In this document: positions 16,502 through 25,595 of the stretch, one piece after another
How the letters are laid out: each line of letters opens with the position of its first letter
Position numbering within the stretch: the first letter of the stretch is position 1
Assembly (NCBI GenBank): GCA_020060485.1
Contig: JAGVAB010000116.1
Span: 1 to 35,048 of the forward strand
DNA from: Anaerolineales bacterium
GTDB lineage: Bacteria; Chloroflexota; Anaerolineae; Anaerolineales; Anaerolineaceae
DNA length: 35,048 bases
Direction of reading: 5' to 3'
The notes under the pieces: generated by a model
Databases searched by the model: none
What the model saw: only the letters and a program-made list of their open reading frames with translations
What the model was told of the DNA's origin: nothing
Translations under genes and position numbers: made by a program

Positions 16502-17575
16502 ATGACCGTAGTGATGATCACTGGCTCCTCTGGACTCATTGGCTCGGAGGCCGCGGAGTTTTTTGCCCGGGAGGGCTTCGATATCGTCGGCATCGACAAC
16601 GATATGCGCAGTTATTTTTTTGGACCCAAAGCCTCTACCACATGGCGTCGCCAGGTACTCAAACAACGCCTGGCTGATCATTACACCCATTACGATACTG
16701 ATATCCGTGACTTCGACTCGCTGACGGAAATATTCAAACGCTATGGAAAATCCATCAAATTGGTTATTCACACTGCTGCCCAACCCTCTCACGATTGGGC
16801 AGCCCGCGAGCCGCTGACCGACTTCGGCGTTAATGCCACTGGCACCCTGAATATGCTGGAAGTCACCCGCCAAACAAATCCGGATGCTGTCTTCATCTTC
16901 ACATCCACCAACAAGGTTTATGGGGACACTCCCAACCGATTGCCACTCATCGAAAATGAAACTCGCTGGGAGATTGACCCCCAGCATCCCTATGCCAGGG
17001 GTATCCCCGAGAGTATGACCATCGATAATTCTTTGCACAGCATCTTCGGTGCATCCAAGGTTGCCGCAGATGTCATGGTGCAGGAGTATGGCCGCTATTT
17101 TGACATGCCCACAACCTGCTTGCGTGGCGGCTGCCTTACCGGCCCCAACCACTCCGGCGCTGAGTTGCACGGCTTCCTGGCTTACCTGATGAAATGCGCC
17201 GCCAATAATACCCCCTACACCATTTATGGTTACCAAGGCAAGCAGGTTCGCGACAATATCCATAGCGCCGACCTCATCAACGCCATATATGCCTTTTACA
17301 AATCCCCGCGGGTGGCCGAAGTCTACAACATGGGCGGCGGACGATTCAGCAATTGCTCGATGCTGGAAGCAATCAGGTTTTGCGAAGAGATCACCGGCAA
17401 TGAAATAAAGTGGACGTACACAGAAACTAACCGCATCGGCGATCATATATGGTATATCAGCGACTTGAGCAAGTTTCAATCCCACTACCCCGATTGGCAG
17501 ATGCAGTATGATGTGCCGCACATCCTGCGTGAAATGTACGAGCAGAACCGGGATCGTTGGGTAACCCAGGCATGA
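16502..17575 (+). CDS. NAD-dependent epimerase/dehydratase (nucleotide-sugar SDR)
   Basis: Extended short-chain dehydrogenase of 357 residues, most like CDP-paratose 2-epimerase/dTDP-glucose dehydratase-type enzymes. The Rossmann motif is TGSSGLIG (7-14) with an acidic ID at 31-32 binding NAD ribose. The Ser/Thr site lies in FTSTNKVYG. Where the usual catalytic YxxxK is expected the sequence reads [10 protein letters not shown], giving F182 and K186, so the Tyr is replaced by Phe. This may be a family trait or mean altered chemistry; Y140 is nearby in sequence. Likely role: converting a nucleotide sugar for the glycan. GGAGAG lies about 8 nt upstream. Its stop overlaps the next gene's ATG by 4 nt. 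Confidence 0.9.
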   Translation: MTVVMITGSSGLIGSEAAEFFAREGFDIVGIDNDMRSYFFGPKASTTWRRQVLKQRLADHYTHYDTDIRDFDSLTEIFKRYGKSIKLVIHTAAQPSHDWAAREPLTDFGVNATGTLNMLEVTRQTNPDAVFIFTSTNKVYGDTPNRLPLIENETRWEIDPQHPYARGIPESMTIDNSLHSIFGASKVAADVMVQEYGRYFDMPTTCLRGGCLTGPNHSGAELHGFLAYLMKCAANNTPYTIYGYQGKQVRDNIHSADLINAIYAFYKSPRVAEVYNMGGGRFSNCSMLEAIRFCEEITGNEIKWTYTETNRIGDHIWYISDLSKFQSHYPDWQMQYDVPHILREMYEQNRDRWVTQA

Positions 17576-18378
17576 TTGATCTTGGCAAGTTCAATGTCCT
17601 CGGCGTCCTCGTCAATGCCGTTGATTATGAAGCCGCTGTCAACAGGATTGCAATAGCAGCCCAGGCTGGCCAGCCAATGGCGATCTCAGCCCTGGCTGTG
17701 CATGGTGTCATGACCGGCGTACTGGATGCTGTCCATTGTTACCGTCTCAATCAATTTGACCTGATCACCCCGGATGGTCAGCCAGTTCGTTGGGCGCTCA
17801 ACCTGCTGCATAAAACCCGTCTGCCGGACCGCGTCTATGGTCCAACCCTGACCCTCAAGGTTTGTGAGCGAGCTGCTCGTGATGGCCTGCCCATTTACCT
17901 GTATGGCAGCCAGCCAGCGGTCATCCAGCGCTTTGCAGAGCGTCTCACTGCCCGCTTCCCTGATTTGCAGATCGCCGGAATGCAGCCCTCGCGTTTCCGG
18001 CAGGTTACACCGGAGGAAAAGAACGAGATCGTTCACACCATTCGCTCCAGCGGGGCCAGGATCGTTTTGGTCGGCTTGGGCTGCCCCCGCCAGGAAGTTT
18101 GGGCCTACGAATACCGTCATGCGCTCTCCATGCCTGTGCTGGCAGTTGGCGCCGCCTTCGACTTCCATGCCGGAACACTACCCCAGGCCCCCCCTTTTTT
18201 GCAGCGTTTTGGTCTGGAATGGCTCTTCCGACTTGTCAAGGAACCTCACAGGTTGTGGCGGCGCTATTTGCTCTTAAATCCCCTTTTCGTGTGGAAGTTG
18301 ATGATGCAGGCTGTCGGTCTGCGGCGTTACAATCCTGCACCAGGCGTGCCCCCCATTGAAGATCTGCGCTACGGTTAA
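17572..18378 (+). CDS. WecG/TagA/CpsF-family glycosyltransferase (GT26)
   Basis: Transfers a sugar (N-acetylmannosamine-type in characterised members) onto a polyprenyl-linked acceptor at the cytoplasmic membrane face. The 268-residue protein shows the family motifs [16 protein letters not shown] (about 62-77, with D68 in the catalytic region), [15 protein letters not shown] (166-180) and [11 protein letters not shown] (192-202). A C-terminal hydrophobic and basic tail (about 215-250) probably binds the membrane. ATGA overlap with the epimerase gene fixes the start at 17572 and implies coupled translation; an earlier in-frame TTG at 17557 is unlikely. It converges on the sugar transferase gene with 41 nt between and no clear terminator. 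Confidence 0.92.
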   Translation: MIDLGKFNVLGVLVNAVDYEAAVNRIAIAAQAGQPMAISALAVHGVMTGVLDAVHCYRLNQFDLITPDGQPVRWALNLLHKTRLPDRVYGPTLTLKVCERAARDGLPIYLYGSQPAVIQRFAERLTARFPDLQIAGMQPSRFRQVTPEEKNEIVHTIRSSGARIVLVGLGCPRQEVWAYEYRHALSMPVLAVGAAFDFHAGTLPQAPPFLQRFGLEWLFRLVKEPHRLWRRYLLLNPLFVWKLMMQAVGLRRYNPAPGVPPIEDLRYG

Positions 18379-18419
18379 CGAACACTGCCCCAAACACCTG
18401 ATCTGGAAAACAACCCACC

Positions 18420-19832
18420 CTAAAAAGCCCCCTTGCCCTTGATCACCACCCACATTGTCTTGATCAGGATCTGCACATCCAGCCATAGCGAATAATGCTG
18501 CACATAGTACAGATCATCCTCTGTATTTAGGTGCATCGGCCGGTCGCTCCTGCCCTGCACCTGCCACCAGCCTGTCATGCCCTGTGGAACAGCAAAGCGT
18601 TTGCGCTGCCAGAGATCATATTTTTCCACCAGATATGGCAATTCCGGCCGCGGCCCCACCAGAGTCATTTCCCCCCTCAACACATTGAACAACTGCGGTA
18701 GCTCGTCCAGGCTTGTACGCCTTAATATCTTTCCCACGCGTGTCACTCTGGGATCATTGCGCTGTTTATGGATTACTTGACCATCACCATTTATACTCTC
18801 CACAAGATGGCGCTGCAGATCCGCATCCGCCACCATGGTGCGAAATTTGATCATCTCAAATACCCGACCGTTTTCCCCCATGCGCTTCTGGCAGTAAAGA
18901 ACCGGCCCAGGTGAATCAAGTCGAATAGCAAGCGCGATCAAACCCATAAATGGAAGTAGAAAAGGCATGAACAGCAGCGTGACTACAAGATCAAATGCCC
19001 GTTTCACCATTCTCTGATATTCCGTGATCGCCGGCGCCCGCAGGTTCAGCATCGGCAATCCGGCAAATTCTTCCACCGAAGCCTGGTGCAAAGTCAATGC
19101 AAAATAATCCGGGATCACCCACACCCGCACTGGAAGGTCAAATAACCCCGACACCACCTCATTCAGCCGGTTGAATGCGGCCTGTGGTAAAGCCACGACC
19201 ACATCATCCACATCCGTATCAAGCACCAATTGTCGGGCAGCATCCAGCGATCCCAGCACATCCAGTTCATTTTCCTGTTTTACCGGGTCATCATCCAGAT
19301 ATCCTACAATGCGAATTCCTACATCCGGCTGGTCTAGAATCTGGTCAATTAACCCTCGGCCAACCCGCCCTGCTCCCAGGATGAGCACCAGACGGTGCCG
19401 CAAGCCCTGCAAACGCCGGCTGCGAAAAGTTGCCCTGACCATGAGGCGCCAGGATAACAGCAACCCGTACCCGACAACAACAAACATCAGGAACAAAAAC
19501 CGCGAAACATCCCTGTAAGAGAGATATAACACGCCCGCCATTGAGACGGCTGCCAAAAGCGATCCCAGTGTCAGACTGCCAATTTCATCCACCCAGCGCA
19601 AATTCTTGCGCCCGTCATAAACCGAAAACAACAACAAAACACTAAGCCACAACGCCGGAAACAAGATAAAAAGCACCCACGGCAGCCGTATTGGTGAGGG
19701 TACCGGCATCACGAAACCAAGGATATTCAAGGGCAGGCGCAATAAAGCCGCCAATCCCAATGCAAAATCGATCAGAATGGCATCCAGGAAAATGGAAAAG
19801 ACTGCAAAATTGGCAGAAAACCTGCGCAGCAT
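18420..19832 (-). CDS. polyprenyl-phosphate sugar-1-phosphate transferase (initiating glycosyltransferase)
   Basis: Starts glycan synthesis by moving a sugar phosphate from a nucleotide sugar to undecaprenyl phosphate. The 470-aa protein has the WcaJ/WbaP layout: four to five N-terminal helices (about 1-135), a CoA/nucleotide-binding-like domain (LILGAGRVGRGLI, about 150-250), another hydrophobic segment, then the catalytic sugar-transferase domain (about 275-465). Motifs include KRAFDLVV, SPGPVLYCQKRMG, IKFRTM, RRTSLDELPQLFNVLRG and GPRPELP. The Asp-Glu pair in SLDELPQ is the family's catalytic site. A TTG frame to 19853 exists, but CAGGGG lies 7 nt before the ATG at 19832. An 8-bp hairpin (CCTGATTT/AAATCAGG) lies in the leader near 19876-19898. 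Confidence 0.94.
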   Translation of the reverse strand: MLRRFSANFAVFSIFLDAILIDFALGLAALLRLPLNILGFVMPVPSPIRLPWVLFILFPALWLSVLLLFSVYDGRKNLRWVDEIGSLTLGSLLAAVSMAGVLYLSYRDVSRFLFLMFVVVGYGLLLSWRLMVRATFRSRRLQGLRHRLVLILGAGRVGRGLIDQILDQPDVGIRIVGYLDDDPVKQENELDVLGSLDAARQLVLDTDVDDVVVALPQAAFNRLNEVVSGLFDLPVRVWVIPDYFALTLHQASVEEFAGLPMLNLRAPAITEYQRMVKRAFDLVVTLLFMPFLLPFMGLIALAIRLDSPGPVLYCQKRMGENGRVFEMIKFRTMVADADLQRHLVESINGDGQVIHKQRNDPRVTRVGKILRRTSLDELPQLFNVLRGEMTLVGPRPELPYLVEKYDLWQRKRFAVPQGMTGWWQVQGRSDRPMHLNTEDDLYYVQHYSLWLDVQILIKTMWVVIKGKGAF

Positions 19833-19971
19833 GCAAAAACCCCTGAAAAACAATAGAAAATGCCAGTGCTTTCCCCTGATTTTACATCGAAATCAGGGTG
19901 TTGCCCAATATCATCCTGTCCAACTAATCAAAATTTCTGTTAGTGAGCCCGGTTTTCATGGATGGTGTTGA

Positions 19972-22305
19972 TCATTCCATCTCGATAACAAAATCCGGGA
20001 TGTGCCGCCGCAATTCCTGCAGCAGTCCTTCCGCCCGCTCCTCATCACCAGCCTGCCTGTGCCACTCAGCAACCTGGTACAGCCGCGCCCCCCATTCATC
20101 TGGCAGCAGGATCATCGCCATTTGCGGCACAGTCTCCATCACCATTGCCGGCCGCCGAAAGACCAGTTGATTGTACATCAGTTGCCCCAAAGTGCCGGGA
20201 CCATTGATGCCCTGCCACAAATAACGTTGTACCACATCATCTCCCAGTCTGGCTGCCTGTGAAAGATCTCCCTTCTGTGCCGCCAGATCGGCCTCATACC
20301 ATTGCAATACCAGTCGCTCCTCAACCTTTGTGGAATATGCCAGTTTGGCATAGCGAATTGCCTGTTCCACATCCTCCAGGCGGTCAACTTCCAAATAAAA
20401 CGGGATCACCTCAAGGTAAGCTGACATCCGTAGCTGGGCCTGCTTCAGATTTTCTTCCGCTTCAGCCAGGTTGATTTTCTTTACCGCCTCGTCAACCATT
20501 CGTGATGCCGCAAGATCAGATCGTAAAGAAGTCTCGCGGAAAAAGCTCGAATTTACCCATATTGGCTGCAAGAGCAAAGCGGCATCATATGCCGCGATTG
20601 CTGCCTCATCCCGGCCAAGCATTTCATAACTGACGCCAAGATTCAAAAGATACAACGCACTTTTCGGAGCAATCCCCACCGCCTTCTCAAGCTCATCCAC
20701 AGAACGAGGCAGGTCTCCCTGCTCCCGGTATAGAACGCCCAGATTGGCGTGGTTCAATCCCCAATAGGGGTCTTTTTCCACAGCCTGTTCAAAATGAGCA
20801 ATGGCATTCTCCAGCTCTGCTGTCCTTCCCTGCTCTGCCAGCTTGCTTTCCACCAAACCAAGCTGCTGGTAACCGGTTGCCAGACCAGGATCGCGAGCGA
20901 TGGTTTCTTCCAAATTTGTTTTGGCTTCCTGCCACATACCGGAATTTCCGGCAATCACACCTTCCATCATGGGTTTTTCCGCCCAAAGGTTGACCGCCCC
21001 GGTCAATACCAAAACCAACCCCACCATCACGGAAAGTCCCAGGCGATGCGGTTTTTCCTCCTGTCGGTTACCAATCCCCACACCGAAAACCACAGCCAGC
21101 AGCCAGGCCGCTGTCGGGATGGTATGGTGTACACTGTCCGCCACACCATGCACCAGGAAAGCAGCCAGCGCGCCCAGCGCTGCCACCGCCGCCCCCCGCT
21201 CTGCGCCCGTCGTTGTGCGGAATTTCCCGATTAACCCAGCAATCAATCCGGCAATCATCACCAGAAACACAGCCAGTCCAACCACGCCGCTGCCGCTCAA
21301 TAAATCCAGATAAATACTATGCGCATACAGGTACAGTGGCGAAGGCGGGGTTGATTGTTGCTGCACGAAGAAACTGATGTAGGTATACGGACCGCTGCCA
21401 ATGATCGGCGACCGCAGAAACGCCTGCCATGCCGGGCTCCACAAAAAGGCACGTGAAACACCAACCGCTGCATGGCTGGGCAGTTTTGAGTGCTGATAAA
21501 ACACCCATCCAAATACCAGTAAAGCTGTGAAACCGGCAATAAAGATCATGATCGTAATAAATCGGTGCCTTCGCATCCAGTCAAACAACGCCTTGCGCTT
21601 CTCCGGAAAAGCCAAAGCTGTGAAGAAGATCACCACCCCCAGGCCAGCCGCCGTCCCCAGCCAGCCGCCGCGCGAGGATGTCAGGTAGATCAGCCCCACG
21701 GCGGATGCCATCCATATCCCCAACAAGCATCTGGCAGCCTTTGACTTGCTGAACACAAAACTGGCCCCCGCCACCATCAGCAGAACATTCAGGAATATCG
21801 CCAAAAAATTCGGGGCAGGCAGGCGATAGAACAGGTCTGGCCAGATTTTGCCTGTGCTGCCCAGCCACTGCCAATACCAGACGATCGCCTCCCGCCAGGT
21901 TAATGCCATAATGATCGCCCCCACAATCAGCAATGCCTTCACCCAGAGCTCCACATCCCAGCCCCTGTTTACCAGATCAGATGCCAGCAAGAAAAGGAAT
22001 AGCGCCGCCCCAATCAGCCATACCTCCGTGAAAGAACGGCGGGGGTCAATGGAAAAATAAGCCGCAATCGCCAGAACCCCCAAAAACGCTATCACCATCA
22101 GTTCTTTTTTCAGGCCAACCGCTTGTCCAAACACAATCCACAAAACCGTGAAAACAGCGAACAATCCAGTCGTGATCCAGAAAATATCATAGCTCACCAG
22201 CCCGTTATGTGTGCTGGCAAGCAGAAATAAATAGCTCAAAGCAAGGATCAACACTGACTCCCGCAGCAGGTACCGCCAATTGATTGCTCGAAGATTATTG
22301 CCCAA
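19972..22305 (-). CDS. O-antigen ligase/polymerase with C-terminal TPR repeats
   Basis: A membrane protein of about 777 residues. The N-terminal 420 residues carry about 12 hydrophobic helices and the Wzy_C region (RSPIIGSGPYTYISFF). The C-terminal half (about 440-777) holds tetratricopeptide repeats, for example NLEETIARDPGLATGYQQLGLVES and LEKAVGIAPKSALYLLNLGVSYEMLG. It polymerises or ligates glycan outside the membrane, with the TPR part probably recruiting partners. GGAGG (22318-22314) lies 8 nt before a TTG at 22305 but only 2 nt before a GTG at 22311, so TTG is preferred, though GTG remains possible. It overlaps the end of the preceding TPR frame by about 11 nt and is its paralogue. Confidence 0.88.
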   Translation of the reverse strand: MGNNLRAINWRYLLRESVLILALSYLFLLASTHNGLVSYDIFWITTGLFAVFTVLWIVFGQAVGLKKELMVIAFLGVLAIAAYFSIDPRRSFTEVWLIGAALFLFLLASDLVNRGWDVELWVKALLIVGAIIMALTWREAIVWYWQWLGSTGKIWPDLFYRLPAPNFLAIFLNVLLMVAGASFVFSKSKAARCLLGIWMASAVGLIYLTSSRGGWLGTAAGLGVVIFFTALAFPEKRKALFDWMRRHRFITIMIFIAGFTALLVFGWVFYQHSKLPSHAAVGVSRAFLWSPAWQAFLRSPIIGSGPYTYISFFVQQQSTPPSPLYLYAHSIYLDLLSGSGVVGLAVFLVMIAGLIAGLIGKFRTTTGAERGAAVAALGALAAFLVHGVADSVHHTIPTAAWLLAVVFGVGIGNRQEEKPHRLGLSVMVGLVLVLTGAVNLWAEKPMMEGVIAGNSGMWQEAKTNLEETIARDPGLATGYQQLGLVESKLAEQGRTAELENAIAHFEQAVEKDPYWGLNHANLGVLYREQGDLPRSVDELEKAVGIAPKSALYLLNLGVSYEMLGRDEAAIAAYDAALLLQPIWVNSSFFRETSLRSDLAASRMVDEAVKKINLAEAEENLKQAQLRMSAYLEVIPFYLEVDRLEDVEQAIRYAKLAYSTKVEERLVLQWYEADLAAQKGDLSQAARLGDDVVQRYLWQGINGPGTLGQLMYNQLVFRRPAMVMETVPQMAMILLPDEWGARLYQVAEWHRQAGDEERAEGLLQELRRHIPDFVIEME

Positions 22306-23563
22306 TATCACTTCCTCCTTTTAAACATCCGGGCATTAGAGGTTTCATCTCCAATGCGCCGCCATGCACCGCCTGTTGCCAGACCTGCCAGACCCTCGCT
22401 GCGTTCTCACATTCCCCCATATCCCGATAGGTGGCATACAACTTTTCCAGGGCAAGGAATTGTCCAACATCCGTGTCCAGTTGCAAATATCCAGGCAAAA
22501 GATCGTCAGTGATTCCCTGGCGGCGATTCACCTGTTCAGTATATACCAGCATGAACGGCTGTGGACTGTGTAGTACAGGTCTCTGCACGATCTCAGCCAC
22601 TTTTTCATATGCTGCCATCGCCCCTGTACGATCACCGCGTCCTTCGTCCAGTAACCCCCGGCCAACCTCGATCGCCAATGCAGGTTCTCCAACCCAGGCA
22701 GCATAGGCCAGATGGATTTCGGCTTGTGCCAGTTCACCATCTTCGACAGCCCGACGCGCTTTTACCCAATAAAGCTCGTCCTTATCCATCACCAGTTCAC
22801 CAGCACCAAAGCATTTGGCAAGCGCTTCCCGGCGTATTTCAGTGGTCTGCCAAAATGGATGCGGTGCCCAGTCTGGTTCCAGCTCCAGCACCCGGCAATA
22901 AGCCCCTGTTGCCTGGAAAACGAAACCTCGCTTTTCAAAAAACCATCCCAGATTCAGATGATAACTTGGCTCATACGGCGAAAGCGCAACAGCTTTTTGC
23001 ATATTGGCGATAGCCTTGTCATGCAAGCCACTGCTCTGCCAATCCACTACAGCCATGTTCGCTCGAAACAGGGAAACCGCAGGTTCAATCTCCAGACTTT
23101 TTTCAAAGGCCTGATGAGCCAATTCCAAATGCCTTTCATTCCCACTTTGTACTCCAGAGCGCGCCCACGCGTACCCGCTCTGGGCAGCATAATAAGAGAA
23201 ATTCGGATCACGCTCAGCACTAAGCGCAAATAGTGGGGCAGCTACCGGATAATTCTCCTGCTGGGCAGCCAATAGACCCAGTGACAAAGGCGCATAAGCC
23301 CACAACCCCCAGCCAGCGCCAATCGCCAACATCAAACCCGGAATAATCATGATGGGGTTACTGACTTGTTCCCAGCGGTTCAAAGGACTTTCGGGCAGAC
23401 TGACGAACCAGGCCAACATCAACACCCAGGCTGTCATGACCATTGCTGATCCGCTCAAATCATCCACCAGTGCATGCGCTCCCCACGCAGCGCACCCCGC
23501 CAGGATGGCAATTCCCCACCCTTTTTTTTTTCTTCCACCAGCCGGAAACGCTCCCGGAGCCAT
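22295..23563 (-). CDS. 3' half of a frameshifted O-antigen ligase/TPR gene
   Basis: This 422-codon frame contains two to three hydrophobic helices followed by tetratricopeptide repeats (LELAHQAFEKSLEIEPAV, NMQKAVALSPYEPSYHLNLG). It has no ribosome binding site before its ATG (23563), and its first 14 residues are the out-of-frame reading of the upstream gene's end. From the A-tract onward it continues the ligase protein naturally: AAWGAHALVDDLSGSAMVMTAW lines up with VHGVADSVHHTIPTAAW of the tandem paralogue. Joined to the upstream frame it would give about 784 residues, against 777 for the paralogue. Treated as one gene with the following entry; the break is at 23522-23531. Confidence 0.8.
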   Translation of the reverse strand: MAPGAFPAGGRKKKGWGIAILAGCAAWGAHALVDDLSGSAMVMTAWVLMLAWFVSLPESPLNRWEQVSNPIMIIPGLMLAIGAGWGLWAYAPLSLGLLAAQQENYPVAAPLFALSAERDPNFSYYAAQSGYAWARSGVQSGNERHLELAHQAFEKSLEIEPAVSLFRANMAVVDWQSSGLHDKAIANMQKAVALSPYEPSYHLNLGWFFEKRGFVFQATGAYCRVLELEPDWAPHPFWQTTEIRREALAKCFGAGELVMDKDELYWVKARRAVEDGELAQAEIHLAYAAWVGEPALAIEVGRGLLDEGRGDRTGAMAAYEKVAEIVQRPVLHSPQPFMLVYTEQVNRRQGITDDLLPGYLQLDTDVGQFLALEKLYATYRDMGECENAARVWQVWQQAVHGGALEMKPLMPGCLKGGSDIGQ

Positions 23564-24648
23564 TTTATATTGCCAATCAACAACCCCAAAAAAGCAAAAC
23601 CACCTGCCAGGCCAAATTCAGCCACCAGCTGTGCCGGCAGGTTCATCGCCTGCAGCATCCAAAACCTTGGTGGAATGCTGTCTGCCGCCGTCAGATATCC
23701 AAAGCCAAACCTTCCCGGCCCTGAGCCGAACCAGGGATTGGATGACCACACCTGTATCGTATTCAGCCAGATCTGTCTCATTCCGCCCAGGCTGTCACCA
23801 GCATCCAACGTCTTGATGAACACAATAGTTGCTGCAACCACTGCCGCCAGCACAAAAAGCCCGGCCACGCCGGCCAGAGCCTTTCCATTCATCGAGAGCT
23901 TGCCCCAGGTGGTCTTCAACTTCCTTGTTTTTAAACCATATACCAGCAGCAACCCTATCCAGACTGCCCCCACAGCCTGCCCGCCGTTAGACAATGAGAA
24001 CGGAAGAACCATAAAATATGCCGCCAGCCATAGTCCCAGCAATGCCCTCTGCCAGTTATTCTGAACGCGTAAAAGGGCCACCAACGCCAGTGGCCCACAA
24101 AGGTTGGCCAACCCCATCAAAGCTGTGGGGCTTCCCAACAAGCTCTCAAACCGATATACAGAGGGTGGCAAACACCATGAACCAGCTTCCACAAACCACC
24201 GGGAATAGGCCTTGACGACATCAATAATTGATAAGAACATCAATGCCCCACTAACTGTCAACAAGGCCGCAATGACTGCCCTGCGATCTACCCCCGATTC
24301 ACACGCATCTGCCAGGATGTAAAACAGCAAGACATAAGCCAAAAGCCAGCTCACTCTGGTTAGCCCTTGTCGCGGATCGGGTGAAAGGATCCAGGAACCA
24401 ACCAACGCTAACAAGGTCAAGCTATAAACCCATTCCAGCCCTGTGCGCACCAGTCGGATATTAGGTGCCTGACTCCGCCACAGAAAATATCCTCCCAAAC
24501 CTATTAATACCAGCACCAACCCGGAAACCTTCACACCCCACAAAACGCCCCAGGTACTGTTCTCAACAACCCCCACGGCCAGCAGCCCCGCCAGCGCAAT
24601 AGCAAAGGTCGGCCAAAAGCCAATGGTGATCTTTTGCTGCTCCTGCAT
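23455..24648 (-). CDS. 5' half of a frameshifted O-antigen ligase/TPR gene
   Basis: This 397-residue frame encodes about 11 membrane helices and the Wzy_C-type segment SSNPWFGSGPGRFGFGY, then passes EEKKK in the A-tract and ends after 21 unrelated residues (GGELPSWRGAL and on). The last residues overlap the next frame by 109 nt. GGGAGG lies 4 nt before the ATG at 24648, and a perfect TATAAT (24701-24696) about 50 nt upstream, with a weak -35, is the likely promoter. As it stands the protein would keep most helices but lose the TPR half. One extra A (or two fewer) restores the full gene. Confidence 0.82.
   Translation of the reverse strand: MQEQQKITIGFWPTFAIALAGLLAVGVVENSTWGVLWGVKVSGLVLVLIGLGGYFLWRSQAPNIRLVRTGLEWVYSLTLLALVGSWILSPDPRQGLTRVSWLLAYVLLFYILADACESGVDRRAVIAALLTVSGALMFLSIIDVVKAYSRWFVEAGSWCLPPSVYRFESLLGSPTALMGLANLCGPLALVALLRVQNNWQRALLGLWLAAYFMVLPFSLSNGGQAVGAVWIGLLLVYGLKTRKLKTTWGKLSMNGKALAGVAGLFVLAAVVAATIVFIKTLDAGDSLGGMRQIWLNTIQVWSSNPWFGSGPGRFGFGYLTAADSIPPRFWMLQAMNLPAQLVAEFGLAGGFAFLGLLIGNIKWLRERFRLVEEKKKGGELPSWRGALRGERMHWWMI
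23522..23531 (-). other. A10 homopolymer at the frame break
   Basis: Ten T on the plus strand (ten A in the coding strand), preceded by GAAG and followed by GGG. With ten A the ligase frame runs into a premature stop; with eleven or eight it continues into the TPR frame. Such tracts are classic sites of slipped-strand phase variation and RNA polymerase slippage, and also of sequencing error. Confidence 0.9.
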
Positions 24649-24814
24649 CCAACCTCCCGGGAATGCTTCTTTTCGTTTGGCCCAATCCCAGTAACATTAT
24701 ACGTTAAGCCCTCATTTTAGGGAGGAAGCCAGGTAACTACATTTAATCTACACGAAACATAAATGGCGAAACGAAACATGCCAGCGGCTAACCGTCTCTT
24801 TAATTTGAGCAAAT

Positions 24815-25498
24815 TCAAACTGCTGGCAGTTCGCTTTCTTTTCCCCGGTATTCAAACACCATGTCATAAATCACCATATGCGCTCCCAGATACCCCGGAT
24901 AAGTAACCGCCCGAATGCGCCGCTCAATCTCATCTTTCGACATATCCGGGGTGATCACCTTTAAGGCATTCAGGTCTTTCAGGCGGTACGGTTGCCGCGT
25001 CCATGTTTCCGGCGAGACCGGCAAGCATTTGCCTTCAGCTATCAACGCAACGATCTCATAGAACAGGGCCAGCATGAATCCGTAGCAGCGCTGGGTCAAG
25101 GAATAAACTGTATCGCTCTCCAGTATGGGAAAACGCTTCACTGCCACCATCGGCCCCGAATCCACGCCAGGCGCCATGTGATGGCAAACCACACCATAAC
25201 TTGTTTCCTGGTTATACAGGGCAAAATTCGTACAGCCTGTGCCGGGGTATTCCGGCGGCGCCGGGTGAAAATTGATCGCTGCCACCTTCGCCCGGGATAA
25301 CAGTCCTGGCCGCAGCACCCACGGACACAGGTAAGAGATAATATAATCTCCCTGCCATTCATCAAAGACTTCCGGCTTTGGTTCGCCAGCCAGTCCGAAA
25401 ACCACAGTGGTATCCGGAAATGCCTGCTTCAGGAATTCCAGAGCCTTGTCCCGGTAAACATCTTCCCTGCGTTTGCTGATGAACAGAACCGACGTCAT
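24815..25498 (-). CDS. formyltransferase-family protein, possibly a sugar N-formyltransferase
   Basis: Predicted cytoplasmic enzyme of 227 residues that moves a formyl group from N10-formyltetrahydrofolate to an amine. The family's catalytic triad is visible: N76 and H78 in INFHPAPPEYPGTG, and D113 in PGVDSGPMV. It is shorter than methionyl-tRNA formyltransferase (about 310 aa), lacks the C-terminal tRNA-binding domain and has HPAPPEYPG in place of the typical SLLPRYRG loop. Its place in a glycan cluster favours an amino-sugar substrate; purine-type formyltransferase is an alternative. GAGG lies 6 nt before the ATG at 25498; an in-frame GTG at 25510 has no ribosome site. Its leader would be about 220 nt and includes the direct repeats at 25596-25679. 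Confidence 0.82.
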   Translation of the reverse strand: MTSVLFISKRREDVYRDKALEFLKQAFPDTTVVFGLAGEPKPEVFDEWQGDYIISYLCPWVLRPGLLSRAKVAAINFHPAPPEYPGTGCTNFALYNQETSYGVVCHHMAPGVDSGPMVAVKRFPILESDTVYSLTQRCYGFMLALFYEIVALIAEGKCLPVSPETWTRQPYRLKDLNALKVITPDMSKDEIERRIRAVTYPGYLGAHMVIYDMVFEYRGKESELPAV

Positions 25499-25556
25499 CT
25501 TTTCCCTCACCTTGCCTGATGGCTAATGATTGATCTGCGCGTCCCACCCCCACTTG

Positions 25557-25587
25557 CCCCGGAGGTTTTGCCGGGGAGCAATCCCCG
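25557..25587. repeat. overlapping, mutually exclusive hairpins
   Basis: CCCCGG (25557-25562) can pair with CCGGGG (25571-25576), while CGGGGA (25572-25577) can instead pair with TCCCCG (25582-25587). The shared arm means only one stem can form. It lies in the predicted leader of the formyltransferase gene and beside the 38-bp direct repeats. Confidence 0.55.
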
Positions 25588-25595
25588 ACCCCTTT

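Noticed and set aside
16283..17521. A 412-codon open frame on the minus strand
   Set aside because: It lies antisense to almost the whole epimerase gene, shows no recognisable domain and has no ribosome site. The plus-strand protein has clear family motifs.
24711..24724. CCCTCATTTTAGGG as a terminator after the formyltransferase gene
   Set aside because: The stem is only about 4 bp and no T-run follows.
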